From Pseudomonas triclosanedens (lineage in GTDB: Bacteria > Pseudomonadota > Gammaproteobacteria > Pseudomonadales > Pseudomonadaceae), in the NCBI RefSeq assembly GCF_026686735.1, contig NZ_CP113432.1:5073001-5137000 (forward strand): 64,000 bases of DNA, read 5' to 3'. Position numbers and translations under genes: made by a program. The notes beneath the pieces were generated by a model that was not told where the DNA came from, did no database searches, and saw only the letters and a program-made list of their open reading frames with translations. Every line of letters begins with the position of its first letter. The first letter of the stretch is position 1. Below, piece by piece: positions 29,444-39,753 of the stretch.

Positions 29444-30379
29444 ATGACCCTCGACGCACCTCATTGCGAAGCCGACGACGATTACCGCCAGGCCCTGGCC
29501 GACGGCTGGCTGCCCATCCGCGAAGTGGCGCGGCGTACCGGGGTCAACCCGGTAACGCTGCGCGCCTGGGAGCGGCGCTACGCACTGGTGGTGCCGCAGC
29601 GCACGCCCAAGGGCCACCGGCTTTACTCGCAGGAGCAGATAGAACGCATCCAGGCGATCCTCACCTGGCTCGCCCGCGGCGTGGCGGTGAGCAAGGTTCG
29701 TGCGCTGCTGGACAACGGCGCCGCTCCTGCCGCCAGCAAGGGAGCGTCCCCCTGGGACGAATTACTGCAGCACTGCGTCGAATCCGTCGCCCGGATCAAC
29801 GAGCGTCAGCTCGACGAACTGTTCAATGGCGCACTGGCGATCTACCCGGCGCAAACCCTCTGCGAATACCTGATGCTGCCGCTGCTGGAGCAACTGGAGT
29901 GGCGCTGGCAGGGACAATTCGGCGCGCAATTGGAGCGGGTGTTCTTCCACACCTGGCTGCGCAGCAAGTTCGGAACCCGCCTTTACCATCACAAGCGCCA
30001 GCAGCGTGGTGCACCGCTGCTGCTGGTGAACCAGTCGGAGCTGCCACTGGAGCCTGGGCTGTGGCTCAGCGCCTGGCTGGCCAGCAGCGCCGGCTGTCCG
30101 CTGGAAGTGTTCGACTGGCCGCTGCCGCCAGGCGAACTGGCCCTTGCCGTGGAACGCCTCAGTCCGCGCGCCGTGCTGCTGTACTCCAGCCAGGCCCTGA
30201 ACCTTTCCCAGTTGCCGCGTCTGCTGGCCGGTGTCGATTGCCCACGCCTGCTGGCCGGTGCAGCCGCGCATATCCATCATGAGGAACTGGCAGGCATGTC
30301 GCTGCACCTGGCGGGCAGTCCACTCGAGGCCATGCAGTGTCTGCAGGAGCTCGACCTGTTCAACGGGGAGCAGGCATGA
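29444..30379 (+). CDS. MerR-family LitR/CarH-like regulator without the B12-binding motif
   Basis: This 311-aa regulator has an N-terminal MerR winged helix (about residues 20-85; REVARRTGVNPVTLRAWERRY, RLYSQEQIERI) and a C-terminal part shaped like the helical and Rossmann halves of CarH. The cobalamin signature DxHxxG is absent, and the E-H of the helical Trp-E-H motif is not seen (WQGQFGAQLERVFF). It therefore resembles class II LitR proteins that do not bind B12 themselves. It overlaps phr by 4 bp (ATGA) and probably controls the three TGTACA operators. Confidence 0.85.
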   Translation: MTLDAPHCEADDDYRQALADGWLPIREVARRTGVNPVTLRAWERRYALVVPQRTPKGHRLYSQEQIERIQAILTWLARGVAVSKVRALLDNGAAPAASKGASPWDELLQHCVESVARINERQLDELFNGALAIYPAQTLCEYLMLPLLEQLEWRWQGQFGAQLERVFFHTWLRSKFGTRLYHHKRQQRGAPLLLVNQSELPLEPGLWLSAWLASSAGCPLEVFDWPLPPGELALAVERLSPRAVLLYSSQALNLSQLPRLLAGVDCPRLLAGAAAHIHHEELAGMSLHLAGSPLEAMQCLQELDLFNGEQA

Positions 30380-31803
30380 GGCGGCAACTGGTCTGGTTGC
30401 GCTGTGACCTGCGCCTGCGGGACAACACGGCGCTCGCCGCAGCCGCCGAGCGCGGACCGGTGATCGCACTGTTCCTGCTCAGCCCCGCCCAGTGGCGCGA
30501 ACACGACGATGCCGCCTGCAAGATCGACTTCTGGCTGCGCAACCTTCACGAGCTGCGCCGCGAGCTCGCCGGGCTGAACATTCCCCTGCTGGTACGCACG
30601 GCGGATCGCTGGAGCGACTCGGCGGGGGTAATCGCCCGGTTGTGCCACGACCTGGATATCGAGACCGTACACGTCAACGAAGAGTACGGGGTGAACGAAG
30701 CGGCACGAGACAGCAGGGTCAAGGCCGAACTCGCGCGCCACGGCCTCGGCTGGCGCAGCTATCTCGACCAGTTGCTCTTCGCCCCCGGCACCGTGCTAAG
30801 CAAAGGCGGTGGCTACTTCCAGGTCTACGGCCAGTTCCGCAAGGTCTGCTACGAACGGCTGAACGCCGGGGTTCCGCCGCTGCAACCGATGCCGCCCCGA
30901 CAAGCCCCCCTGGCGTTGGCCAGCGACCCGATTGCCGAGCGCATCGCAGGATTCGACCCTCCCTCGCAGGATTTGCGCGATCACTGGCCGGCTGGCGAAA
31001 GGGAGGCCCACGAGCGTCTGCAAGGCTTCTGCGACGAACGCCTCGGCAGCTATCACGACTGCCGCGACTTTCCCGCCACCGACGGCACCAGCGGGCTCTC
31101 GCCCTATCTCGCCGCTGGCGTGCTCTCGCCCCGCCAATGCCTGCACGCGGCGCTGGCCAGCAATCACGGGGAGTTCGAAACCGGAGGCAGCGGCGCGGTC
31201 ACCTGGATCAACGAACTGCTCTGGCGCGAGTTCTACAAGCATATTCTCGTAGGCTTTCCGCGCGTCAGCCGGCACCGCGCCTTCCGCCTGGAAACCGAGG
31301 CGTTGTCCTGGCGTCGCTCGGTGACGGAACTGGAGGCCTGGCAGCAAGGACGCACCGGCTTCCCGATCATCGACGCCGCAATGCGCCAGCTACTGGCCAC
31401 CGGCTGGATGCACAATCGCCTGCGCATGGTTGTGGCGATGTTCCTGACCAAGAATCTGCTGATCGACTGGCGGGAAGGCGAACGCTGGTTCATGCGCCAC
31501 CTGATCGACGGCGACCTGGCCGCGAACAACGGCGGCTGGCAGTGGAGCGCTTCCACCGGCACCGACGCCGTGCCCTACTTCCGCATCTTCAACCCGATAT
31601 CCCAGTCCGAACGCTTCGACCCGGAAGGCCGCTTCATTCGCCGCTGGATACCGGAACTCGCGGCGCTGGATGCACGCACGATGCACGATCCGGCGAAGCT
31701 CGGCCTGTTCGGCGCCGCCGGTTATCCACAGCCGATGGTTGACCTTTCTATCACGCGGGAACGAGCCCTGCTCGCCTTCAAGAATCTCTCGGCACGGCGT
31801 TGA
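30376..31803 (+). CDS. phr: Deoxyribodipyrimidine photolyase
   Basis: This 475-aa class I CPD photolyase uses FADH- and light to split pyrimidine dimers. The N-terminal antenna domain begins RRQLVWLRCDLRLRDNTAL. The C-terminal FAD domain carries the signature block from WMHNRLRM through NNGGWQWSASTGTD near residues 350-400. Translation is coupled to the regulator gene through an ATGA overlap. ATG 30376 gives the normal N-terminus. It shares a bidirectional terminator with the convergent pagL. Confidence 0.95.
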   Translation: MRRQLVWLRCDLRLRDNTALAAAAERGPVIALFLLSPAQWREHDDAACKIDFWLRNLHELRRELAGLNIPLLVRTADRWSDSAGVIARLCHDLDIETVHVNEEYGVNEAARDSRVKAELARHGLGWRSYLDQLLFAPGTVLSKGGGYFQVYGQFRKVCYERLNAGVPPLQPMPPRQAPLALASDPIAERIAGFDPPSQDLRDHWPAGEREAHERLQGFCDERLGSYHDCRDFPATDGTSGLSPYLAAGVLSPRQCLHAALASNHGEFETGGSGAVTWINELLWREFYKHILVGFPRVSRHRAFRLETEALSWRRSVTELEAWQQGRTGFPIIDAAMRQLLATGWMHNRLRMVVAMFLTKNLLIDWREGERWFMRHLIDGDLAANNGGWQWSASTGTDAVPYFRIFNPISQSERFDPEGRFIRRWIPELAALDARTMHDPAKLGLFGAAGYPQPMVDLSITRERALLAFKNLSARR

Positions 31804-31810
31804 CGGCCAC

Positions 31811-31840
31811 AAAAAAGCCGGACGCAGATCCGGCTCCTTT
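31811..31840. terminator. Bidirectional terminator between phr and pagL
   Basis: AGCCGGA/TCCGGCT with a 6-nt loop is flanked by an A run on the left and a T-rich stretch on the right. It serves phr on the plus strand and pagL on the minus strand. Confidence 0.8.
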
Positions 31841-31852
31841 GTCAGCGTCCTG

Positions 31853-32374
31853 TTACAGAGGCTGCGTGAAATAAAGGCTGTAAGACTCGATACCGTCGTT
31901 GGGCTGGCTGATACCGGCGTTGGAGTAGTGCATCGCACGAAGGCCGATCTTCTGGCCGCCGTTGAACTTCAGGCCAACGCCCAGGCGATCCTCGAAGTTG
32001 AAGGCGCCACCCAGGTCCTGGTCACCGACGCGGGAACCGCTGAACAGCGCCACGCCGATACCGGCTTCTACGAAGGGCTGCACCGTCTGGCCAGAGAACT
32101 CGTAGACGAAGACCGGGCTGAACGAGAGCGAGTGACGGCCGCTGGCCTGGTCACCGCCTTCCCAATAGGTGTAGCCGGCATCCCAGTAGCCGGTCAGGCG
32201 CCCCGTGGAACTCTCCCACCAACTCTTGTCCCAGTCCATGCCCAGCCCCAGGCGATAGGTCATGGTGTTCTGGCCAGTGAAGCCAACGGCTCCAGTGACG
32301 CTGGCAGCCTGCGCGGTAACGACTTGCCCCAGGGAGAGCGCGGCCAAGGCGGCCAGCGAGAGTAGTTTCTTCAT
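31853..32374 (-). CDS. pagL: Lipid A 3-O-deacylase PagL
   Basis: This 173-aa outer-membrane beta-barrel enzyme has a signal peptide of about 23 residues (ending AQA). Amphipathic strands follow, and the catalytic His-Ser pair sits in AMHYSNAGI near residue 150, with a Glu (GIESYSLYF) downstream. It removes the 3-O-linked acyl chain of lipid A. The start has AAGGA 8 nt upstream. Position and length match PAO1 PA4661. Confidence 0.93.
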   Translation of the reverse strand: MKKLLSLAALAALSLGQVVTAQAASVTGAVGFTGQNTMTYRLGLGMDWDKSWWESSTGRLTGYWDAGYTYWEGGDQASGRHSLSFSPVFVYEFSGQTVQPFVEAGIGVALFSGSRVGDQDLGGAFNFEDRLGVGLKFNGGQKIGLRAMHYSNAGISQPNDGIESYSLYFTQPL

Positions 32375-32493
32375 CGGAACGTCCTTAATTTAGAAAGCTG
32401 AATGAAAAATCCCCGCGAATAGCCACAGATTATAAGACCATTTGTCAGATGTGGCTGACAGACCATAGTGGATAGCTAGCTATATTTTTTGAA

Positions 32494-33288
32494 TCAGCCC
32501 GGGAACAGGCTGACCGTTTCGGCGCTGCCCCAGAGCACAGGCATCACCCGTTCGAAGGTTTCGACAGCGCCAGTGGTCCAGAACTCGTTTTTTTTCACCG
32601 GCCCCTCGCCGAGCAGATCGCGCGAGCGCAGCAGACGCTCCAACTGTCGCGCAACCGCGGCACCGGTATCGATCAGAGAGATGTCCTGCGGGATCAGCTC
32701 ACGCAGCAGCGGGCGCAGGAACGGATAATGGGTGCAACCCAGGATCAGCGTGTCGCATCCCTCGGCCAGCAAGGGCTCGACATAGCCCCTGAGCAGTTGG
32801 CGAGTCTGCGGCCCGCTCAGATCGCCCGCCTCGATGCGCTCCACAAGGCCAGGGCAGGGCTGGGTGATCACCCGCACATCGCCGGCGAAGCGATCGAGCA
32901 ACGCAGCGAAACGCGCGCTCTTTAGAGTGCCGGTTGTCGCCAGTACGCCGACCACGCCGCTGCGAGTCGCCTCGGCGGCCGGCTTGACCGCTGGCTCCAT
33001 CGCGACGATCGGCACCTGTGGATACTGCTCGCGCAGATCGGCGGCAGCGGCGGCGGTGGCGGTGTTGCACGCCAACACCAGTGACTTCGCGCCGCGCGCG
33101 AGGAGGAACTGGGCGATGATGCGGCAGCGTGTACGGATGTATTCGGGGGTTTTCTCGCCGTAGGGCACGTGCCCGCAGTCGGCGAAATAGATCAGCGACT
33201 CGCCGGGCAGCCGGGCGCGGATTTCATGGAGGACGCTGAGCCCGCCGACGCCGGAGTCGAAGACGCCGATCGGCGCTGCGTCAGCCAT
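32494..33288 (-). CDS. murI: Glutamate racemase
   Basis: This 264-aa cytoplasmic enzyme makes D-glutamate for peptidoglycan. Both catalytic cysteines are present, in LACNTAT (about residue 74) and GCTHYP (about 185), and the N-terminal [13 protein letters not shown] is typical. Its start overlaps the moeB stop by 8 nt, so it is translated from the prfA-prmC-moeB-murI operon. Confidence 0.96.
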   Translation of the reverse strand: MADAAPIGVFDSGVGGLSVLHEIRARLPGESLIYFADCGHVPYGEKTPEYIRTRCRIIAQFLLARGAKSLVLACNTATAAAAADLREQYPQVPIVAMEPAVKPAAEATRSGVVGVLATTGTLKSARFAALLDRFAGDVRVITQPCPGLVERIEAGDLSGPQTRQLLRGYVEPLLAEGCDTLILGCTHYPFLRPLLRELIPQDISLIDTGAAVARQLERLLRSRDLLGEGPVKKNEFWTTGAVETFERVMPVLWGSAETVSLFPG

Positions 33289-34036
33289 GCGCAGCTCCGC
33301 ATACGGCGCACTGCGGATCGCGTTTGACCCGCAGTTCGCGGAAGCGCGAGCCCAACGCGTCGATCAGTAACAGGCGTCCCACCAGCGGCTCGCCGAAACC
33401 GGCCAGCAGTTTCAGCGCTTCCAGCGCCTGCAGGCTGCCCACCAGCCCCACCAGCGGGCCAACCACACCGGCCTCGCTGCAAGTCAGTTCGGCTTCGCTG
33501 CCGTGACCATACAGGCAGTGGTAGCAGGGGCTGTCGTCGCGGCGCGGATCGAATACCGAGAGCTGGCCTTCCAGGCGAATTGCTGCGCCGCTTACCAGCG
33601 GCTTCTTCGCGGCAACGCAGGCGGCGTTGACCGCCTCGCGGGTCCCGAAGTTGTCACAGCAATCCAGTACCAGATCGACCGCGGCGATGGCTGCACCGAG
33701 GGAGTCTGCATCCAGTGCCTGGCGATGGGCGACCAGTTTCACGTCGGGGTTCAGGGCGGTCAGGCGGGTGATGGCGGAGTCCACTTTGCCCACGCCGACG
33801 CTGTCGGTGCCGTGAATGATCTGCCGCTGCAGGTTGGTCAGGTCGACCGTGTCGAAGTCCGCCAGGTGCAGTTCGCCAATGCCGGCTGCAGCCAGATACA
33901 GCGCTACCGGAGCGCCGAGACCGCCAAGGCCGACGATCAGCACGCGGCTGCCCTTCAGGCGCATCTGGCCGTCAACGTCGATCTGCGGCAGGAGGATCTG
34001 CCGGCTGTAACGCAGCAGTTCGTTGTCGGTCAGCAT
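33281..34036 (-). CDS. moeB: Adenylyltransferase MoeB/ThiF family
   Basis: This 251-aa E1-like enzyme adenylates the C-terminus of a small sulfur carrier (MoaD in molybdopterin synthesis, or ThiS). It has the nucleotide loop [12 protein letters not shown] near residues 32-43, [11 protein letters not shown] near 72, and two CxxC zinc pairs (CYHC and CAVC). ATG 34036 is preferred over an upstream GTG; it overlaps the prmC stop. moeB at this locus follows the PAO1 order. Confidence 0.92.
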   Translation of the reverse strand: MLTDNELLRYSRQILLPQIDVDGQMRLKGSRVLIVGLGGLGAPVALYLAAAGIGELHLADFDTVDLTNLQRQIIHGTDSVGVGKVDSAITRLTALNPDVKLVAHRQALDADSLGAAIAAVDLVLDCCDNFGTREAVNAACVAAKKPLVSGAAIRLEGQLSVFDPRRDDSPCYHCLYGHGSEAELTCSEAGVVGPLVGLVGSLQALEALKLLAGFGEPLVGRLLLIDALGSRFRELRVKRDPQCAVCGAAHG

Positions 34037-34860
34037 GTCCAGCACCCCAGGCTGATGCGCTCGTGGCCACCCAGGTCACGGCGGCTTTCCACGGCGCTGA
34101 ATCCACGACCGAGCAACAGGTCGCGCACGGCGTCGGGCTGGTCGCAGCCGTGCTCGAGCATCAGCCAGCCACCGTCTTCCAGGTGGTTGGGGGCCTGCTC
34201 GATGATCAGGCGAATATCGTCGAGCCCGTCATGCCCGGACACCAGCGCGCTCGACGGCTCGAAACGCACGTCGCCCTGCTTGAGATGCGGGTCGCTGCCG
34301 GGAATGTAGGGCGGATTGCTGACGATCAGCGCAAAACGCTCACCAGCCAGTGCGGAAAACCAGTGGCTGACGTTGAACGCGGCATTGTTCAGGCGCAGAC
34401 GCTCGCGGTTGCGCTCAGCCAGCGCCACAGCCTCAGGAATACGGTCCACACCCAGCACATGCCAGCTCAGACGCTCGCAGGCCAGCGCCAGGGCGATGGC
34501 GCCAGTGCCGGTGCCAAGGTCGAGCACACGGGCGGGCGCAGCCGGCAGCAGTTCCAGCGCCGTCTCCACCAGCAACTCGGTGTCCGGACGCGGAATCAGG
34601 GTATGCGGCGCGACCTCCAGGTCCAGGCTCCAGAACCCCTGGCGGCCCAGGATGTAGGCCACCGGCTCGCCGGCGATGCGGCGGGCCATGAAGGCGTCGA
34701 AGAGGTCATGGGCTTCGCGACTGACCACGCGCTCCGGCCAGGTGCGCAGGAAGCTGCGCGGCTTGCCCAGCGCTGCGGCGAGCAGCAACTCGGCATCCAG
34801 GCGCGCTGTCGGCGAGTCCGGCAGTCGCGCTTCGCTGAGCAGGGTCATGATGGTTGCCAT
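34030..34860 (-). CDS. prmC: Release factor glutamine methyltransferase PrmC (HemK)
   Basis: This 276-aa SAM-dependent enzyme methylates the Gln of the GGQ motif in RF1 and RF2. SAM motif I is VLDLGTGTGAIAL near residues 112-124, and the catalytic NPPY lies in IVSNPPYIPGS near 183. It lies directly after prfA, its substrate gene, with a 10-nt gap, so the two are coordinately expressed. Confidence 0.96.
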   Translation of the reverse strand: MATIMTLLSEARLPDSPTARLDAELLLAAALGKPRSFLRTWPERVVSREAHDLFDAFMARRIAGEPVAYILGRQGFWSLDLEVAPHTLIPRPDTELLVETALELLPAAPARVLDLGTGTGAIALALACERLSWHVLGVDRIPEAVALAERNRERLRLNNAAFNVSHWFSALAGERFALIVSNPPYIPGSDPHLKQGDVRFEPSSALVSGHDGLDDIRLIIEQAPNHLEDGGWLMLEHGCDQPDAVRDLLLGRGFSAVESRRDLGGHERISLGCWTC

Positions 34861-34870
34861 CGTCGCTATC

Positions 34871-35953
34871 TCAATCGCCGAGCGCGGCCAGTTGGTCGGC
34901 CTGGAATTCCTGCAGCAGCGGCTCGATCACCTGCTCCACCGCGCCTTCCATCACCTCTCCCAGGGAGTAGAGGGTGAGGTTGATACGATGGTCGGTGACG
35001 CGCCCCTGCGGGAAATTGTAAGTGCGGATGCGCTCGGAGCGGTCGCCGGACCCCACCAGCAGCTTGCGGGTACTGGCGATCGCCTGCTGTGCGGCGGCCT
35101 GCTGCTGGTCGTTGAGCCTGGCCGCAAGCCAGGCCATCGCCTTGGCGCGGTTCTTGTGCTGCGAGCGCTCCTCCTGGCACTCGACCACGATACCCGACGG
35201 GATGTGCGTGATGCGCACCGCCGAGTCTGTCTTGTTCACGTGCTGGCCACCGGCACCGGACGAGCGATAGGTATCGACGCGCAAGTCGGCGGGATTGATC
35301 TCGATGGCGGCCTGCTCGTCCGGCTCCGGCAGAACCGCCACGGTGCAGGCCGAGGTATGGATGCGCCCCTGGGATTCGGTTTCCGGCACGCGCTGAACGC
35401 GATGCGCTCCGGACTCGAACTTGAGCTTGGCGTAGACGTTGTCGCCCTCGACGCGGGCGATCACTTCTTTGTAGCCACCGTGCTCGCCCTCGTTCTCGGA
35501 CATGATCTCCACCCGCCAACCCTGCTTCTCGGCGTAGCGCGAGTACATGCGGAACAAGTCGCCGGAGAAGATCGCCGCTTCGTCGCCACCGGTGCCGGCG
35601 CGGATTTCCAGGAATACGTTGCGGCCGTCGTTGGGGTCCTTGGGCAACAGCATGCGTTGCAGGCGATCCTCCAGCCCCGCCAGGCGTGACTTGGCCTCGG
35701 CCGCTTCCTCCTCGGCCATCTCGCGCAGGTCGGGGTCGCTGTCCTTGAGCAATGCCTGGGCACCCTCGAGGTCGGACTGAACCTTGCGGAACTCGCGGAA
35801 AGCAAGAATGACCGGCTCGACCTCGGCGTATTCACGAGAGTAGGCGCGGAACTTGGTCTGATCACTGATCACCTCGGCATCGCCCAGAAGCGCAGTCAGC
35901 TCTTCATAGCGGTCGCTCAGAGTGTCCAGCTTTCGCAGCAGGGACGCTTTCAT
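34871..35953 (-). CDS. prfA: Peptide chain release factor 1
   Basis: This 360-aa factor ends translation at UAA and UAG. The codon-reading tripeptide appears as PET in VPETESQGR near residue 188, and the catalytic GGQ is in [11 protein letters not shown] near 235. An N-terminal coiled coil is as expected. The start overlaps the hemA stop by 4 nt. Confidence 0.97.
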   Translation of the reverse strand: MKASLLRKLDTLSDRYEELTALLGDAEVISDQTKFRAYSREYAEVEPVILAFREFRKVQSDLEGAQALLKDSDPDLREMAEEEAAEAKSRLAGLEDRLQRMLLPKDPNDGRNVFLEIRAGTGGDEAAIFSGDLFRMYSRYAEKQGWRVEIMSENEGEHGGYKEVIARVEGDNVYAKLKFESGAHRVQRVPETESQGRIHTSACTVAVLPEPDEQAAIEINPADLRVDTYRSSGAGGQHVNKTDSAVRITHIPSGIVVECQEERSQHKNRAKAMAWLAARLNDQQQAAAQQAIASTRKLLVGSGDRSERIRTYNFPQGRVTDHRINLTLYSLGEVMEGAVEQVIEPLLQEFQADQLAALGD

Positions 35954-37218
35954 CGCTTGTCAGTGCCCTCCTCGAGGGCGAACAGTTCCTGCGCAAGGGT
36001 CAGCGCATCGATGCGGCCCTCGGCGGAGAGTTTCTTCATCTGCACGCTGGGCGCATGCAGCAACTTGTTGGTCAGGCCACGAGCGAGCTGCGCCATGACT
36101 TCCATTGGATCGGCGCCATTGGCCAACAGCCGCTGGGCCTTCTGGGTTTCTTCGTCGCGCAGGCGCTCGGCCTGCTGGCGATAGGCGCGCAGCACATCGA
36201 CGGCGGCCAGCTCGCGCAGGCGCAGCATGAATTCGTGTACGCCATCGCCCACCAGCTCCTCGGCGGCCTGGGCGGCGCCCTGGCGGCTCTTGAGGTTTTC
36301 CGCGACCACCTCGTGAAGGTCGTCGACGCTATAGAGGTAGACGTCTTCCAGTTCGCCGACTTCCGGCTCGATATCGCGCGGCACGGCGATGTCGACCATG
36401 AACATCGGCTTGTGCCGGCGCTGCTTCAACGCACGCTCCACCGCCCCCTTGCCGAGGATCGGCAACTGGCTGGCGGTGGAACTGATGACGATGTCACTGT
36501 TGGCCAGCTCATCCGGCATGTCCGCCAGCAGGATGGCGCGTGCGCCGAACTGCTCGGCCAGCACGCTGGCGCGCTCCAGCGTGCGGTTGGCGACCACGAT
36601 GCGCTTCACACCCTGCTCGTGCAGGTGGCGGGCGACCAGCGTGATTGTCTCGCCGGCGCCGATCAGCAACGCCTGGCTACGGCTCAGGTCGCTGAATATC
36701 TGCCGGGCCAGGCTCACCGCGGCGAAGGCGACGGATACCGGGTTCTCGCCGATGGCGGTATCGGTACGCACCGTCTTGGCCGTACTGAAGGTGGCCTGGA
36801 ACAGCCGACCGAGCATCGGGCCGATGGTGCCGGCCTCACGGGCTACCGCGTAGGCCGACTTCATCTGGCCGAGAATCTGCGGCTCGCCCAGCACCATCGA
36901 GTCGAGACCGGCGGCGACGCGCATCATGTGACGCACGGCGTCTTCGTCCTGATGCACGTAGGCGCAGGCACGCAGCTCGTCGATTCCCAAGCCGTGGTAA
37001 TCGGCCAGCCAGGCGAGCACGTCGCCGGAATCGGGGTGCTCGATCTCCAGGTAGAGTTCGCTGCGGTTACAGGTCGAGAGAATCGCGGCTTCGCGGCTGG
37101 AGGTCAGACGGCAGAGCAACTGCAGGGCCTCGACCATCTGCTCGGGAGTAAAAGCCACGCGCTCGCGGACGGCCACGGAAGCGGTCTTGTGGTTGATGCC
37201 GAGGGCAATGAAGGCCAT
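35950..37218 (-). CDS. hemA: Glutamyl-tRNA reductase
   Basis: This 422-aa NADPH enzyme makes glutamate-1-semialdehyde, the first committed step of tetrapyrrole synthesis. The catalytic Cys lies in [13 protein letters not shown] near residue 50, the nucleotide site in [10 protein letters not shown] near 185, and the N-terminus [13 protein letters not shown] is standard. The frame runs 45 codons further upstream through the promoter and is discarded. It heads the hemA-prfA-prmC-moeB-murI operon and is divergent from the TPR-lolB-ispE operon. Confidence 0.96.
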   Translation of the reverse strand: MAFIALGINHKTASVAVRERVAFTPEQMVEALQLLCRLTSSREAAILSTCNRSELYLEIEHPDSGDVLAWLADYHGLGIDELRACAYVHQDEDAVRHMMRVAAGLDSMVLGEPQILGQMKSAYAVAREAGTIGPMLGRLFQATFSTAKTVRTDTAIGENPVSVAFAAVSLARQIFSDLSRSQALLIGAGETITLVARHLHEQGVKRIVVANRTLERASVLAEQFGARAILLADMPDELANSDIVISSTASQLPILGKGAVERALKQRRHKPMFMVDIAVPRDIEPEVGELEDVYLYSVDDLHEVVAENLKSRQGAAQAAEELVGDGVHEFMLRLRELAAVDVLRAYRQQAERLRDEETQKAQRLLANGADPMEVMAQLARGLTNKLLHAPSVQMKKLSAEGRIDALTLAQELFALEEGTDKR

Positions 37219-37406
37219 GCAGAGTCGCTGAGCTGATCGGAAAGCCCACAATTGTCCTACGTCGCCCGATGGAGGACAACCACCCGCGACGGATCGCACA
37301 CTCGCAACCGCCTGAAGCCCCGGATACAGCGCTTGCCCATGTGCTTGCCACATTCCTTATGTCATGATGGGCCCCATTTCGCAGGTTAGGCCATCATCCT
37401 TCCTCT

Positions 37407-39131
37407 ATGAACAAGTCTCTTGCGCTGCTGACTGCTCTGCTGCTGCTCGGCGGCTGCCAGTCTCTCTCCCATAAAAGCCCGGACGGTTCTTCCGCCGAGA
37501 AGGACAAGGCCGCCGCCGCCCAGAAGGACCAGAAATACGGCTCCTTCAGCGAAGAGACCCTGTATTCGCTACTGCTGGCCGAGTTGGCCGGCCAGCGTAA
37601 CCGCTTCGATATCGCACTTTCCAATTACGTAGAGCAGGCCCGCGCCACGCAGGATCCGGGCGTCGCCGAGCGCGCATTTCGCATCGCCGAATACCTGGGC
37701 GCCGACCAGGAAGCCCTGGACACCGCGCTGATCTGGGCCAAGGCCGCACCGGACAACCTCGACGCCCAGCGCGCCGCGGCGATCCAACTGGCACGCACCG
37801 GCCAGTACGACGAGTCGATGGTGTACATGGAAAGGGTCCTGAACGGGCAGGGAGACACCCACTTCGACTTCCTCGCGCTTTCCGCCGCCGAGACCGATCC
37901 CGACACCCGCGCAGGCCTGCTGCAGAGCTTCGATCGCCTGCTGAAGAAGTACCCGGACAACGGCCAGTTGCTGTTCGGCAAGGCCCTGCTGCTACAGCAG
38001 GACGGCCGCCCGCAGGAAGCCCTGCACCTGCTGGAAGACAATGCCGCGAGCAAGCACGACGTCGCCCCGCTGCTGCTGCGCGCACGCCTGCTGCAAAGCA
38101 TGAAGCGCAGCAGCGAAGCGCTGCCATTGCTCAAGAACGGCATCAAGGAACACCCCGACGACAAGCGTGTGCACCTGGCCTACGCACGCCTGTTGGTGGA
38201 GCAGAACCGCCTGGACGAAGCCAAGGCCGAGTTTTCCGCGCTGGTAGAACAGTTCCCCGACGACGACGACCTGCGCTTCTCGCTTGCCCTGGTCTGCCTA
38301 GAAGCCCAGGCGTGGGACGAAGCCAAGGTGTACCTGCAGGAGCTGGTCGAGCGTGACAGCCATGTCGACTCCGCCCACTTCAACCTGGGGCGCCTGGCAG
38401 AAGAACAGAAAGCCCCGGAAACCGCCCTCAAGGAGTACGCCTTGGTCGGCCCTGGCAACGACTTCCTCCCGGCCCAGTTGCGCCAGACGGAAATCCTGCT
38501 CGACCAGAAGCGCATCGATGAGGCATCCCGCCGCCTCGCCGATGCCCGCGAGCGCCAGCCGGACTACGCCATCCAGCTGTACCTGATCGAAGCCGAAGGC
38601 CTTTCCAACCGCGATCAGGTCGAGCGCGCCTGGCAAGCCATCCAGCAGGGTCTCAAGCAATTCCCGGACGACCTGAACCTCCTCTACACACGCTCAATGC
38701 TCGCCGAGAAGCGCAACGACCTTGCCCAGATGGAACAGGACCTGCGCCTGATCATCCAGCGCGAACCGGACAATGCTATGGCGCTCAACGCCCTGGGCTA
38801 TACCCTGGCCGACCGCACCACCCGCTACAGCGAAGCCAAGGACCTGATCCAGAAAGCCCACTCGCTGAACCCGGACGACCCGGCAATCCTGGACAGCCTG
38901 GGCTGGGTGAACTATCGACTGGGCAATCTCAGCGAAGCGGAAGGCTACCTGCGCAAGGCGCTGGAGCGCTTCCCCGACCACGAAGTCGCCGCTCATCTGG
39001 GCGAAGTACTCTGGGCCCAGGGCAAGCAGGGCGAAGCCCGCAAGGTCTGGGCCACCGCCCTGCAGAACCAACCTGACAGCGCCGTCCTGCGCGAAACCAT
39101 GATGCGCCTGACCGGCTCCGGAACTCTCTGA
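37407..39131 (+). CDS. TPR-repeat lipoprotein
   Basis: This 574-aa exported protein has a lipobox LLGGC (Cys17), a Lys/Asp-rich linker, and then about a dozen tetratricopeptide helices across residues 50-570. These include AMALNALGYTLADRTTRYSEAKDLI and DSLGWVNYRLGNLSEAEGYL near the end. It is likely a periplasm-facing scaffold at the outer membrane. It matches PA4667 by position and lies 3 nt ahead of lolB, so it may help envelope lipoprotein assembly; that is inference. Confidence 0.9.
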   Translation: MNKSLALLTALLLLGGCQSLSHKSPDGSSAEKDKAAAAQKDQKYGSFSEETLYSLLLAELAGQRNRFDIALSNYVEQARATQDPGVAERAFRIAEYLGADQEALDTALIWAKAAPDNLDAQRAAAIQLARTGQYDESMVYMERVLNGQGDTHFDFLALSAAETDPDTRAGLLQSFDRLLKKYPDNGQLLFGKALLLQQDGRPQEALHLLEDNAASKHDVAPLLLRARLLQSMKRSSEALPLLKNGIKEHPDDKRVHLAYARLLVEQNRLDEAKAEFSALVEQFPDDDDLRFSLALVCLEAQAWDEAKVYLQELVERDSHVDSAHFNLGRLAEEQKAPETALKEYALVGPGNDFLPAQLRQTEILLDQKRIDEASRRLADARERQPDYAIQLYLIEAEGLSNRDQVERAWQAIQQGLKQFPDDLNLLYTRSMLAEKRNDLAQMEQDLRLIIQREPDNAMALNALGYTLADRTTRYSEAKDLIQKAHSLNPDDPAILDSLGWVNYRLGNLSEAEGYLRKALERFPDHEVAAHLGEVLWAQGKQGEARKVWATALQNQPDSAVLRETMMRLTGSGTL

Positions 39132-39134
39132 TCC

Positions 39135-39752
39135 ATGCGTCTACGTCACCTGCTCGGCTCCGTCGCCCTCGTCCTCCTGGCGGGCTGTGCCGGCCTCGGC
39201 CCCCGGGAAGCCCTGGAAGGCCAAGGCAACGCCACCGCCTGGAACGCCCACAAGGCCCGCATCGCCACCCTCGACGGCTGGCAGATCGACGGCAAGGTCG
39301 GCATCCGCGCCCCCAAGGACTCCGGCAGCGGCACCTTGTTCTGGCTACAACGCCAGGACTACTACGACATCCGCCTGTCCGGCCCGCTTGGCCGTGGCGC
39401 GGCGCGCCTGACCGGCCGCGAGGGCGCAGTCACCCTCGAAGTCGCCGGTCAGGGCCGCTACGAATCGACCTCCCCGGAAGCACTGCTTGAAGAACAGCTG
39501 GGCTGGCGCCTGCCGGTCTCCCACCTGCTCTGGTGGATCCGCGGCCTGCCCGCGCCGGATAGCAAGAGCCGCCTGACCCTCGACGGCGACAGCCACCTGG
39601 CGAAGCTCGAACAGGACGGCTGGAACGTCGAATACACACGCTACAGCGAACAGAACGGCTACTGGCTACCCGAACGCCTGAAGCTACACGGCCAGGACCT
39701 GGACGTGACCCTCGTAGTGAAGACCTGGCAGCCGCGCCAATTGGGCCACTGA
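39135..39752 (+). CDS. lolB: Outer-membrane lipoprotein receptor LolB
   Basis: This 205-aa lipoprotein (VLLAGC, Cys18) takes lipoproteins from LolA and inserts them in the outer membrane. The half-barrel strands [10 protein letters not shown] and [21 protein letters not shown] and the [14 protein letters not shown] loop are characteristic. It is encoded 1 nt before ispE, the widespread lolB-ispE pairing. Confidence 0.95.
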   Translation: MRLRHLLGSVALVLLAGCAGLGPREALEGQGNATAWNAHKARIATLDGWQIDGKVGIRAPKDSGSGTLFWLQRQDYYDIRLSGPLGRGAARLTGREGAVTLEVAGQGRYESTSPEALLEEQLGWRLPVSHLLWWIRGLPAPDSKSRLTLDGDSHLAKLEQDGWNVEYTRYSEQNGYWLPERLKLHGQDLDVTLVVKTWQPRQLGH

Positions 39753-39753
39753 C

